Shown here in pieces: positions 16,231 through 24,536 of a DNA stretch of 64,000 nucleotides. Positions within the stretch are counted from its first letter, which is position 1. Every line of letters begins with the position of its first letter. The stretch spans positions 682,001-746,000 of the forward strand of contig NZ_JAMBOY010000001.1 in the NCBI RefSeq assembly GCF_023715885.1. The letters run 5' to 3'. The DNA is from Microbacterium hydrocarbonoxydans. GTDB lineage: Bacteria; Actinomycetota; Actinomycetes; Actinomycetales; Microbacteriaceae. A model generated the notes under the pieces. The model was given only the letters and a program-made list of their open reading frames with translations, searched no databases and was not told where the DNA came from. The translations under genes were made by a program, and so were the position numbers.

Positions 16231-17261
16231 GCGACTGCCCCCGCGCGGAGCGACGACTCTCCACGCTGCCACGCGTCGAGCACGTGCCCGCCCATCCAGC
16301 CGTCGACGGTCAAGCAGGCCGATGCGCCGAACATGATGTCGTCGAGCAGTTCGGGGTGGTCCTCGGCGAGGGCTCCGGCGAGGTCGCGCCCCGCGATCTG
16401 CTCGTGCACGGCATCCGCCTCGACGTGCTCGTCGAAGTAGTCGGTGACGTCGTCCGAGAAGCCGAGCCGGCGCAGCCCGTCGGCGTACAGGCGGCACGGG
16501 ATCGACGAGGTCATCTCGTAGGCGGCGAGGTGCCCGACGATCGCGCCGACGAGTCGTCGGTTCAAGCCGAACATCGACATGAGGTTGTGCGAGGCGAAGG
16601 TGATGGCAGGCACGTCGTCGACGTAGGCGCCGTAGGTGTCGTCGAGACCCACGCCGCGCATCGCCCGCGCGAAGATCTCGGCGTGCACACGATCGGGCCG
16701 CCCGCCGCCGTACTCGTCGGCTTGGATCTCGACCAGCGCCGCCTTCGCCCGCCCGTGCAGACGGGGAATGGCCCAGGAGTGCGGGTCGGCCTCGCGCAGC
16801 GTGTAGATCGACCGCTGGACGAACATCTCCGGGATCTGCTCGCGGGTCGCCTTCTTCGCCACGTACCGCGACAGGCTCGGACCCGAATCGGCCGCGGCGA
16901 GGGAGAAGAGCGCGCGGCCCACGGCATCCACCGTCGGCTCGGGCGACTCCGGCTGGGGTACTTGCGCACGGAGCGCTTCCTCGAACGACTCCTCGAGAAT
17001 CCGACGCGCTGCGATCAGTTCGGCGTCCCATTCCAGATCGGGGTCGAGGCCCGGGAGCGAGCCGTACGACGAGGCGTACAGCAGGAACAGCGACAGCTGC
17101 ACGTCGTCGTCGCGGATCGCATCGGCGACCGCAGGGAGAGCTGCGCGGGCGGCATCTGCGGGAGCGGTGTCGGCGTGCCCGCGCAGGCGGCCGAGCACGG
17201 CCTCGCTGATCGGCCCCCGCGCCGTCACGGTGTCGAGAGTGGAATGCGCGAGCGCAGTCAT
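16227..17261 (-). CDS. Iron-containing redox enzyme (haem-oxygenase-like diiron oxidase family)
   Basis: The product has 344 residues from the ATG at 17261. It is all-helical. The C-terminal part has GHLAAYEMTSSIP and YFDEHVEADAVHEQ, which give the Glu/His/Asp pattern of haem-oxygenase-like diiron oxidases (HDO superfamily). The N-terminal half includes DDVQLSLFLLYASSYGSL and DLEWDAELIAAR. Members oxidise or cleave small molecules such as fatty or amino-acid chains; the substrate here is unknown. It is followed by an overlapping CDGSH gene, a plausible reductant. Confidence 0.82.
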   Translation of the reverse strand: MTALAHSTLDTVTARGPISEAVLGRLRGHADTAPADAARAALPAVADAIRDDDVQLSLFLLYASSYGSLPGLDPDLEWDAELIAARRILEESFEEALRAQVPQPESPEPTVDAVGRALFSLAAADSGPSLSRYVAKKATREQIPEMFVQRSIYTLREADPHSWAIPRLHGRAKAALVEIQADEYGGGRPDRVHAEIFARAMRGVGLDDTYGAYVDDVPAITFASHNLMSMFGLNRRLVGAIVGHLAAYEMTSSIPCRLYADGLRRLGFSDDVTDYFDEHVEADAVHEQIAGRDLAGALAEDHPELLDDIMFGASACLTVDGWMGGHVLDAWQRGESSLRAGAVA

Positions 17262-17397
17262 CGGTGATGCTCCCATCGGTCGGATGCTCGCAGTCTGCGC
17301 GCATGCACGCCGGTCACAAAGGGACTTGACGCGGGGTGGTGATCTGCGGAAGCGCATGGTGCTCGACGGGGCGGGGGCCATGTGGTTGCATGGCGCC

Positions 17398-17919
17398 ATG
17401 ACCGGAATCCGGGGGGATGCGGCGAGGCGGGCAGGCGCGCCGCTCGTCGTCGCGACGATGCTGCTGCTGGGCGGATGCGCCACCGCGACGGGCCCCGGGG
17501 CCACGACATCTTCCGCCACCCCGAGCCCGACGGTGGCGTGTCCACAGGTCGAGGGCCAGACCCTGCCCCCCGAGTGCGCGCCCTACGACCCCGACCATGC
17601 GATGGCGCAGAACGATCGGTACCGCGAGCGGATGGATCTCGGCGAGGAGGAGCGAGCCGCGGCGGCGCAGCCCCTGGCGGAGCTGCAGCAGAGCCTCGAA
17701 GCGCTACGGGATTCCGGCAGCATCTCGGTCGACGTCGTCGAGCAGGCCCTCGACGACGCCGGCCTGTCGGACCCGCAGGTGCGGGGCGACGAGCGGGCCG
17801 TGGCGTTCGGCGCCGTGGCGCCGCAGGGCGGGTGCGTGTTCGGCGAGGTCCGCGCCGACGGGGTCACCGTCGACGTGGGTGGCTACATCATGGACGGCGG
17901 CTGCCTGCCCGCCCAGTGA
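17398..17919 (+). CDS. Putative lipoprotein of unknown function
   Basis: The product has 173 residues from the ATG at 17398. A short basic N-terminus and hydrophobic stretch end in LLLGGC, a lipobox, so Cys would be lipidated and the protein held on the outer face of the membrane. A Thr/Ser/Pro linker follows. The rest has an acidic helical region (RERMDLGEEERAAAAQPLAE) and a small C-terminal domain with CVFGEVRADGVTVDVGGY. No family recognised. The frame could also start at an ATG 18 bp upstream. Confidence 0.7.
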   Translation: MTGIRGDAARRAGAPLVVATMLLLGGCATATGPGATTSSATPSPTVACPQVEGQTLPPECAPYDPDHAMAQNDRYRERMDLGEEERAAAAQPLAELQQSLEALRDSGSISVDVVEQALDDAGLSDPQVRGDERAVAFGAVAPQGGCVFGEVRADGVTVDVGGYIMDGGCLPAQ

Positions 17920-17937
17920 CGCCCGTGGAACCGCGGA

Positions 17938-18387
17938 TCAGGCGTGCACCGGGTAGTGGCTGCTGATCGCGATGCGGTTCCAGCTGTTGATCACCACGGC
18001 GAGCCAGGTCACGGCGGCGATCTGCTTCTCGGTGAGCACGCCCTCGACCTCGATGCCGCGATCGGCGAGTCGCCCGTGATCGCCGATCATGGTCACCCGC
18101 TCGGCGATCTGCAGGGCAGCCTGTTCTTCGGGCGTGAAGTACTGCGACTCCCACCACCCGGCCAGGACCGCGAGCCGGTCGGCGGTCTCCCCGGCCTTCA
18201 CGGCGTCCGCGCTGTGCATGCGCAAGCAGAACGCGCACCCGTTCAACTGCGATGCCCGCACCTTGACGAGCTCGACGAGCAGCGGCGAGAGTCCGGCATC
18301 GACCCCCGCGGCAACCGCCTGATCGTTGAACTCGAGCATCGCCTTGTAGGGGGCCGAGTAGATCTTGCCGATGTTCACGTGCGACAC
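17938..18387 (-). CDS. Carboxymuconolactone decarboxylase/AhpD-family protein
   Basis: The product has 149 residues from a GTG at 18387 with a ggagacgac ribosome site. The ACxxC-type redox motif appears as NGCAFCLRMHSADA, the signature of AhpD-like alkylhydroperoxidases, with a distal His in the same helix. Residues 100-135 continue the typical helical bundle (NRIAISSHYPVH at the end). It likely acts in peroxide or thiol defence, although many single-domain homologues lack a tested activity. Confidence 0.88.
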   Translation of the reverse strand: MSHVNIGKIYSAPYKAMLEFNDQAVAAGVDAGLSPLLVELVKVRASQLNGCAFCLRMHSADAVKAGETADRLAVLAGWWESQYFTPEEQAALQIAERVTMIGDHGRLADRGIEVEGVLTEKQIAAVTWLAVVINSWNRIAISSHYPVHA

Positions 18388-18470
18388 GTCGTCTCCTTCA
18401 TTCGTGGGGCGCCGGATGTGCCTCCACTCGTATGACGACGGAGGGGGCGGGAGTGTGAGGGTGACATCGA

Positions 18471-18502
18471 GACGCCCCCGAGACGAGAGTCTCGGGGGCG
18501 TT
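18471..18502 (-). terminator. Strong hairpin at the end of the aldolase-nitrilase-ABC block
   Basis: A perfect 14-bp stem (18471-18484 with 18489-18502, GACGCCCCCGAGAC then its near-complement GTCTCGGGGGCGTT with a final G-T wobble) has a 4-nt GAGA loop. It lies 42 bp past the aldolase stop at 18544 on the minus strand and before the AhpD gene's promoter, so it should end the long catabolic operon. Confidence 0.8.
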
Positions 18503-18543
18503 TCGATCGCTGCGGGACGGAAGGGCCCGGCAGGGGCGGCAGG

Positions 18544-19305
18544 TCAGGAGGCGACGGAGACGGAAGCGTCTGCGATGAGCCCGTCCATGAGGGCGCGGGC
18601 GTTGCCGTAGCCCTCCGAGATCGCGGCGTGCTGCATGGTCAGCAGCACGTAGTCGGCGTTCTCGGCGATCGCGAACTCCTTCTCGATCGTGGTCCAGGCC
18701 GGAAGCACCCATGGCTTGTCGTTCGCCCTGGCAGCTGCGATCACCTTGCGGAAGTCGTCGAAGTCGGCCTCGGTCTGCCGATACGCGCCGCGACCGCTCA
18801 TCGCCGCGAGGTCGCCGGGGCCGATGAAGATGCCGTCGACCGTGGGCAGCGCGGCGATGCCCTCCACGTCGCGAAGAGCCCGCGGGTCCTCCACCATGGG
18901 GAAGACCTTGATGTCGCGGTCCTGCGCGGCGATCCACTCGTCGGAGTAGCCGCGGTAGCTCATGGTGCGGCCGCCCGCCAGGCTGCGCGAGCCGAGAGGC
19001 GGGAACTTCGCGAAGTCGGTGATGCGCTTGGCGTGCTCCAGTCCCTCGATGTGCGGGATGATGACGCCGTCGGATCCGAAGTCGAGTGCCTGCTGGATCG
19101 CGCCGCGCTCGGGGACGAGGACCTTCGACAGCACCTCGAGTCCGAGGCCCTTGAGCAGCGGGATGAAGCGCTCCAGGATCGCGAGGTCGAACGAGCCGTG
19201 CTCGATGTCGAGCACGACGAAGTCGTAGCCGAGACCGGCGACGATCTCGCCGATCGCGCTGCTGCCGTCCGAGAGCCAGGCCCCCTGCTTGAGTGTGTGA
19301 GTCAT
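18544..19305 (-). CDS. HpcH/HpaI-family aldolase
   Basis: The product has 253 residues, the size of class II pyruvate aldolases acting on 2-keto-4-hydroxy acids. Metal ligands and substrate residues are visible: FVVLDIEHGSFD, the basic PLGSRSLAGGR, MVEDPRAL and IFIGPGDLA. These enzymes split or condense pyruvate with an aldehyde using a divalent metal. It is the last gene of the minus-strand block, 31 bp after the amidase gene, and would make the final carbon-carbon cleavage of whatever substrate the block imports. That pathway role is inference. Confidence 0.88.
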   Translation of the reverse strand: MTHTLKQGAWLSDGSSAIGEIVAGLGYDFVVLDIEHGSFDLAILERFIPLLKGLGLEVLSKVLVPERGAIQQALDFGSDGVIIPHIEGLEHAKRITDFAKFPPLGSRSLAGGRTMSYRGYSDEWIAAQDRDIKVFPMVEDPRALRDVEGIAALPTVDGIFIGPGDLAAMSGRGAYRQTEADFDDFRKVIAAARANDKPWVLPAWTTIEKEFAIAENADYVLLTMQHAAISEGYGNARALMDGLIADASVSVAS

Positions 19306-19336
19306 GATGTTCCTTTCGGTGTTCCGGGTGGGGGCG

Positions 19337-20134
19337 TCAGGCGGATGCGACGACGGTGAAGCGGCGGTTGGCGAGCGAGGGGTTCACGCTGCGGACCTGG
19401 GCGATGCGCTCCGGACGGGCGTCGGCGACGGCGATGCCGGTGGATTCGCCGATCTCGCCGAGGGTGATCCCCATCGGATCGACGATGATGCTGCCTCCGG
19501 TTCCCACGCCGGGGCCCTGCGAGACCGCGGCGACGTAGAGCGTGTTCTCGATCGCGCGGGCGCGGGCGAGCGTGTTCCAGTGGTCCTCCTTGCGGGCCCC
19601 CGGCATCCAGGCGGCGGGGTAGAGCAGCAGGTCGACGCCGGCGTCGGCGTGCTCGCGCGCCACCTCGGGGAAGCGCAGGTCGTAGCAGGTCAGCATCCCC
19701 ACGGTGACGTCGTCGACCGTGAACGTCACGGGTCCGGCGATGTCGCCGGGGCGGATGTGGTCGGACTCCAGGAACCCGAACGCGTCGTAGAGGTGGAGCT
19801 TGTGGTAGACCCGCGACAGGCCCTCGTCGGGCGTGACGAGCACGAGCGTGTTGTAGCCGCGTGACTCGCCGTCGATCGACTCGAGCATGCCGGCGACGAT
19901 CGAGACCCCGGTCCGGCGGGACAGCTCGGCGAGCCCCCTCACGAACGGACCGTCGAGCGGCTCGCCCTGCTTCACGAACTCCTCGTCGAGGGTGGGGACG
20001 TCGAACATCGCGAACTCGGGGAAGACGACGAGGCGCGCTCCGGCGGCCGCCGCCTCCTCCGTGAGCCGCGAGATCTCCGCGAGGTTCGCGGCCTTGTCGT
20101 CGCCCGAGACCATCTGGCCGATCGCGAACTTCAT
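19337..20134 (-). CDS. Carbon-nitrogen hydrolase (nitrilase superfamily amidase)
   Basis: The product has 265 residues. The Glu-Lys-Cys triad is present: Glu in VVFPEFAMF, Lys in YHKLHLYDAFG and Cys in MLTCYDLRFPE. The overall pattern, with FG after the Lys region, resembles the omega-amidase/deaminated-glutathione amidase branch. It hydrolyses an amide or nitrile to acid and ammonia. The ATG overlaps the LysR gene stop by 4 bp. It sits between a regulator and an aldolase in a nitrogen-compound uptake block. Confidence 0.88.
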   Translation of the reverse strand: MKFAIGQMVSGDDKAANLAEISRLTEEAAAAGARLVVFPEFAMFDVPTLDEEFVKQGEPLDGPFVRGLAELSRRTGVSIVAGMLESIDGESRGYNTLVLVTPDEGLSRVYHKLHLYDAFGFLESDHIRPGDIAGPVTFTVDDVTVGMLTCYDLRFPEVAREHADAGVDLLLYPAAWMPGARKEDHWNTLARARAIENTLYVAAVSQGPGVGTGGSIIVDPMGITLGEIGESTGIAVADARPERIAQVRSVNPSLANRRFTVVASA

Positions 20135-21048
20135 GATGAACCTTCTTCCGTGGTGAGGCTCTCCGGAACGGAGAGCTCGGTGATGCAGTGCTGCACGAAC
20201 GCCCGGCCGACCGCGTCGAGGCGGCGGTCGAACCAGGAGATCGAGGTCGTGAGCCCCACCGAGGGATTCACGAGCGTGCGATAGACGACGTTGTGCTGCG
20301 GGATGTCCGACAGCGACCTCGGGATGAAGCAGACGCCCATCCCGGCCGACACCATCGCCGCCTGGTCGAGGTAGGAGCCCATGACCTCGAGCGATCGCGG
20401 TGAGAATCCGGCGCGCATGCAGGCCGTGACGACGGCGTCGTAACCCGTCGGGTTGGCGGTGCGCGGTCCCTGCAGGATCCGTTCGTTGCGCAGCATCGCG
20501 AAGTCGACCTCGTCGACCCCGGCGAGAGGGTGATCGTCGGGGAGCGCCACGAGGTACTCCTCGGCGAACAGCGCGGTCGAGGAGAGGTCCTTGAGATCGG
20601 GCTCGGTGAGCAGGATGGCGACATCTATCGACCCCTGCTCCAGCTCGTCGACGAGCAGCGAGGTAGGGATGCTGCGCACCTGCACGGTCGCGGTCGGGTG
20701 CGTGCGGATGAAGCTGCGCACGGCGCCGGCGGGAGTGCTGAACATCATCGCGGGGACGATCCCGACGCGCACCCGTCCGAACTCGTGGCTGCGCTGATCG
20801 TCGAGCAGCTGGGTGATGTGCTGCATGGCCTCCAGCACGCGCCGGCAGCGGTAGTAGAACTCACGGCCGGCCTCGGTGGGGGTGATAGGGCGGGTGGTGC
20901 GGTCGATCAACGCGACCCCGACGTCCTTCTCCAGCCGCGATATCTGCTGCGATAGCGCCGGTGCCGTGATGAAGAGGCTGTCGGCCGCCTGCTTGAAGCC
21001 GCCGGCATCCACGAGGGTCACGAACAGCTCCAGTCGTCGTGTCTCCAT
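20131..21048 (-). CDS. LysR-type transcriptional regulator
   Basis: The product has 305 residues. The N-terminal winged helix reads LELFVTLVDAGGFKQAADSL then ALSQQISRLEKDVGVALIDR, typical of LysR regulators. The effector-binding domain follows. It is encoded within the transport-amidase operon (3 bp after the ABC ATPase stop, overlapping the amidase gene), an unusual arrangement since LysR genes are usually divergent from their targets. A likely ligand is the imported substrate or a breakdown product. Confidence 0.93.
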   Translation of the reverse strand: METRRLELFVTLVDAGGFKQAADSLFITAPALSQQISRLEKDVGVALIDRTTRPITPTEAGREFYYRCRRVLEAMQHITQLLDDQRSHEFGRVRVGIVPAMMFSTPAGAVRSFIRTHPTATVQVRSIPTSLLVDELEQGSIDVAILLTEPDLKDLSSTALFAEEYLVALPDDHPLAGVDEVDFAMLRNERILQGPRTANPTGYDAVVTACMRAGFSPRSLEVMGSYLDQAAMVSAGMGVCFIPRSLSDIPQHNVVYRTLVNPSVGLTTSISWFDRRLDAVGRAFVQHCITELSVPESLTTEEGSS

Positions 21049-21051
21049 TCG

Positions 21052-22737
21052 CTACGCCCTCCTCAGCGCGAGGCGCTCTGCGCGCCGCACCCGCTGGATC
21101 TCGGGGTCGGGCACCGGGGCAGCGGCGATCAGGCGCTTCGTGTACTCGTCGTGCGGGTGGTGCAGCACCTCTTCGGTCGGTCCCTCCTCGACGACGTCGC
21201 CGTGCCGCAGCACGACCACGCGGTTCGACAGGGTCTCGACCACCGACAGGTCATGGCTGATGAACAGGCACGAGAACCCGAGCTCCCGCTGCAGCGCGAG
21301 GAACAGATCGAGCACCTGCGCCTGCACCGACACGTCGAGCGCCGAGGTGGGCTCGTCCGCGATCATCAGCACCGGGTCGGTCGCGATCGCGCGGGCGATG
21401 CCGATGCGCTGCCGCTGTCCACCGGACAGTTCGTGCGGGTAGCGGTCCGACCAGTCGGGATTCAGCTGCACGCGCTTCAGCAACTCCTTCGCCCGCGCCC
21501 GGCGTGCCCGGGGATCTCGCACCAGTCCCTGCCACAGCAGCGGGTCGGAGATCGCCTGCCCGATCGTGCGCCGGGGGTTGAGGGAGGACGCCGGGTCTTG
21601 GAAGACCATCGTCACGTGCCGTCGCAGCTGGCGCAGGGCACGCCCCGGCCGCCCGGTGATGCGCTCGCCGCGTACCTCGAGCATGCCCTCGGTCACCGGG
21701 AGCAGTCCGATGGCGGCCTTGCCGATGGTCGACTTGCCCGACCCGGACTCGCCGACCAGGCCGACGATCTCGCCGCGCTGCACCTCCAGGTCGATGCCGT
21801 TGATCGCCTGGAAACCGGGGCGGCGCCAGCGACCCGGATACCGGATCACGGCATCCTGCAGTCGCAGCACCGTCTCGGGCAGCGGCGTCGTGGCTGTGAC
21901 CCCGTCGATGCGCAGCTTGTTGCGGGCCGCCGAGAGGAAGTCGTCGGCCTTGCCCAGGTGCGGCACTGCGGCGAGCAGTGCCTTCGTGTACGGCTCCTGC
22001 GGGGTCTTGAAGAGCTGCGCCGACGGCGCCTCCTCCACGACGCGGCCGTCCTTCATGACGACGACCTCGTCGGCGACATCGGCGACAACTCCCATGTCAT
22101 GCGTGATGATGAGCACCGCCATGCCCATGCGCTCCTGGATCTCGGCGATGAGGTCGAGGATCTCGGCCTGCACCGTGACGTCGAGCGCGGTGGTCGGTTC
22201 GTCGGCGATCAGCAGGTCGGGCTCCGAAGAGATCGCCATGGCGATCATGGCGCGCTGCCGCTGACCGCCGGAGAGCTGGTGCGGGTAGTGGTCGACCTTC
22301 TCCTCGGGGGCCGGCATGTGCACGTCACGCAGCAGTTGCACCGCGCGCTCGCGCGCCACCCGGTGATCGAGCTCGTGGTGGCTGGTGAGCGCCTCGATCA
22401 GCTGGTGCCCGATCGTGTAGACGGGGTTCAGCGCCGTCATCGGCTCCTGGAAGATCGTCGCTATGCGCGACCCTCGCAGCGGCCGCAACCCCTTGTCGCG
22501 CAGCGGCACGAGGTCGGTGCCGTCGAAGAGGATGCGTCCTCTGCGCCGTGCGTTGGGTGGGAGCAGGTCGAGGATCGACATCGCGGTGACCGACTTGCCG
22601 GAGCCCGACTCGCCCACGAGCGCGAGAGTCTTGCGACGGTCGACGCTGAACGACACGTCGTGGGTGACCTGACGCCAGCCGTCCGGGGTGGCGAACTCGA
22701 CGGACAGGCCGTCGACCTGCAGCAGCGGTTCGTTCAT
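21052..22737 (-). CDS. Dipeptide/oligopeptide-type ABC transporter, fused tandem ATPase (DppDF-like)
   Basis: The product has 561 residues and two complete ATPase domains. The first has GESGSGKSVTAMSIL and LSGGQRQRAMIAMA, the second (from about 290) GESGSGKSTIGKAA and LSGGQRQRIGIAR. Each half ends with an oligopeptide-ABC C-terminal extension (VPHLGKADD in part in the first). This is the fused DppD-DppF form common in actinobacteria. It energises uptake through the two permeases upstream. The ATG at 22737 overlaps the permease stop by 4 bp. A frame reading upstream to 22893 lies inside the permease gene. Confidence 0.93.
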   Translation of the reverse strand: MNEPLLQVDGLSVEFATPDGWRQVTHDVSFSVDRRKTLALVGESGSGKSVTAMSILDLLPPNARRRGRILFDGTDLVPLRDKGLRPLRGSRIATIFQEPMTALNPVYTIGHQLIEALTSHHELDHRVARERAVQLLRDVHMPAPEEKVDHYPHQLSGGQRQRAMIAMAISSEPDLLIADEPTTALDVTVQAEILDLIAEIQERMGMAVLIITHDMGVVADVADEVVVMKDGRVVEEAPSAQLFKTPQEPYTKALLAAVPHLGKADDFLSAARNKLRIDGVTATTPLPETVLRLQDAVIRYPGRWRRPGFQAINGIDLEVQRGEIVGLVGESGSGKSTIGKAAIGLLPVTEGMLEVRGERITGRPGRALRQLRRHVTMVFQDPASSLNPRRTIGQAISDPLLWQGLVRDPRARRARAKELLKRVQLNPDWSDRYPHELSGGQRQRIGIARAIATDPVLMIADEPTSALDVSVQAQVLDLFLALQRELGFSCLFISHDLSVVETLSNRVVVLRHGDVVEEGPTEEVLHHPHDEYTKRLIAAAPVPDPEIQRVRRAERLALRRA

Positions 22738-23579
22738 GAGCGCTTCTTCGCTTTCGGGTCGAGGAGGTCGCGGAGGGCGTCGCCGAGGATGCCGAACGCG
22801 AGGATCGTCAGCACGATGACCGCGCCGGGCACGAGCAGGACGTGCGGATCGGTCGTCAGGTACCGCTGACCCTGCGCGACCATCGAGCCCCATGACGGGG
22901 TGGGCGGGACGACGCCGAGGCCGAGGTAGCTGAGCCCGGACTCCATGAGGATCGCCGCTGCCATCGTCAGCGAGAACTGCACGATGATCGGCGCCGAGAC
23001 GTTCGCGAGGACTGTGCGGAACAGGATGACGACGGTCGGCGCCCCGAAGGTGCGGGCCGCGTCGACGTACTCCTCGCGTTTCGCGGAGAGCACCTGGCCG
23101 TAGGTGATGCGGGCGAAGATCGGGGCGAACAGCACGCCGATCGCGATGATGAGCGTCACAGGCCCCGGTCCGTACAGGGTGACGGCGAGGAGCGCCAGCA
23201 CGATGGGCGGGAAGGCGAGGATGACATCGACGATGAGCCGCATCGTGACGACCTCGGTGATGCCGTTGAAGTAGGCGCCGAGGAGGCCGAGCAGGGTTCC
23301 GAGCACGGTCGCGAGCACCGTGGCGCCGAGGGCGATGAAGAGCTCGACCTGTGCGCCGAACATGATGCGCGAGAGGATGTCGCGGCCGAGTTCGTCGGTG
23401 CCGAGCAGGTGCCCCGGGCTGAACATCGGCTGCAGGCGGATCGCGACGTTCTGCGCGATCGGGTCGTACGGGGCGAGCAGCGGCGCGAAGGCCATGAGCA
23501 CGAGGATGACGACGAGGTACACGACCATGACGGCGCGGAGCGGGGTGATCGCCTGACGGAGGCGGGGGCTGATCTTCAT
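22734..23579 (-). CDS. ABC transporter permease, DppC-like
   Basis: The product has 281 residues and about six membrane helices. It opens with a DppC-type segment (APYDPIAQN, then GTDELGRDILSR). The EAA loop reads EYVDAARTFGAPTVVILFRTVL, which contacts the ATPase. The ATG at 23579 overlaps the DppB-like stop. It forms the translocation channel with the gene at 23576. Confidence 0.92.
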   Translation of the reverse strand: MKISPRLRQAITPLRAVMVVYLVVILVLMAFAPLLAPYDPIAQNVAIRLQPMFSPGHLLGTDELGRDILSRIMFGAQVELFIALGATVLATVLGTLLGLLGAYFNGITEVVTMRLIVDVILAFPPIVLALLAVTLYGPGPVTLIIAIGVLFAPIFARITYGQVLSAKREEYVDAARTFGAPTVVILFRTVLANVSAPIIVQFSLTMAAAILMESGLSYLGLGVVPPTPSWGSMVAQGQRYLTTDPHVLLVPGAVIVLTILAFGILGDALRDLLDPKAKKRS

Positions 23580-24529
23580 GCTCGCCTCACTCGGGGGTCG
23601 AGGATTCCGTAGGTGATGTCGACGACGATGTTGATCGCGATGAAGAGCATGGCGATCACGATCACGACGCCCTGCACCACCGGGTAGTCGCGGGTCGTGA
23701 CCCCGTCGACGAGGAGGCTCGACAGGCCCGGATAGTTGAACACCCGCTCCACGAGCACGGTGGATCCGAGCAAGGTGCCGAACCCGATGCCGACGACTGT
23801 GACGACCGGGGTCAGGGAGTTGCGCAGCACGTGCCGACGGAACACCGTCATCGGAGCGAGGCCGATCGACTTCGCGGTGCGCACCCAGTCCTGGGTCTGC
23901 ACCTCGAGCACGGCCGATCTCGTCATGCGAGCGATCTGCGCCGCGAACCCGACCGCGAGCGAGACCGCGGGAAGGGTGAGGCTCTTGATCGCGCCCAGGA
24001 AGTCCTTCGAGGGGTCCACGTAGCCGCCTGCCGGGAAGAGGCCGAGGGTGATCGAGAAGACGAGGATCAGCACGGCGCCGAACACGAACACCGGAAGGGC
24101 GACGCCGATCGAGCTGAGCGCGGTGACCAGTGTGTCGACCCATCCGCCGCGGCGGGCGGCGAGAGCGCCCATCGCGACTCCGATCGCGATCGACAGGACC
24201 GTGGCGTAGGCGACGAGCAGGAGCGTGCGGGGGAGGCGGGCGCCGATCGCCTCGAGCACGGGCTGCGAGGTGCGGAACGATTCGCCCAGGTCGCCGGTGA
24301 AGACGCCGCCGAGGAACGAGAAGTACTGCGCGAGCAGCGGCTGGTTCAGGCCGAGCTGCTCACGGAGCGCCGCCACGGCCTCCGGGCTGGGCGCCCCGCC
24401 GTCACCGGTGCTGAGCAGCAGCACGGCGGGGTCGCCCGGAACGAGTTGCAGTGCCGAGAAGATGAGGGTGAGGACCAGCAGGACCAGTCCCACCCCCATC
24501 GCCAGCCGCTTCGCGATGAAGAGGATCAC
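23576..24529 (-). CDS. ABC transporter permease, DppB-like
   Basis: The product has 317 residues with the DppB N-terminal signature (LVLLVLTLIFSALQLVPGDP) and EAA-like loop (TAKSIGLAPMTVFRRHVLRN). It has about six helices and is expected to pair with the DppC-like protein in a dipeptide/nickel-type importer. It starts 7 bp after the binding-protein stop. Confidence 0.93.
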   Translation of the reverse strand: MILFIAKRLAMGVGLVLLVLTLIFSALQLVPGDPAVLLLSTGDGGAPSPEAVAALREQLGLNQPLLAQYFSFLGGVFTGDLGESFRTSQPVLEAIGARLPRTLLLVAYATVLSIAIGVAMGALAARRGGWVDTLVTALSSIGVALPVFVFGAVLILVFSITLGLFPAGGYVDPSKDFLGAIKSLTLPAVSLAVGFAAQIARMTRSAVLEVQTQDWVRTAKSIGLAPMTVFRRHVLRNSLTPVVTVVGIGFGTLLGSTVLVERVFNYPGLSSLLVDGVTTRDYPVVQGVVIVIAMLFIAINIVVDITYGILDPRVRRA

Positions 24530-24536
24530 GGCAGGG

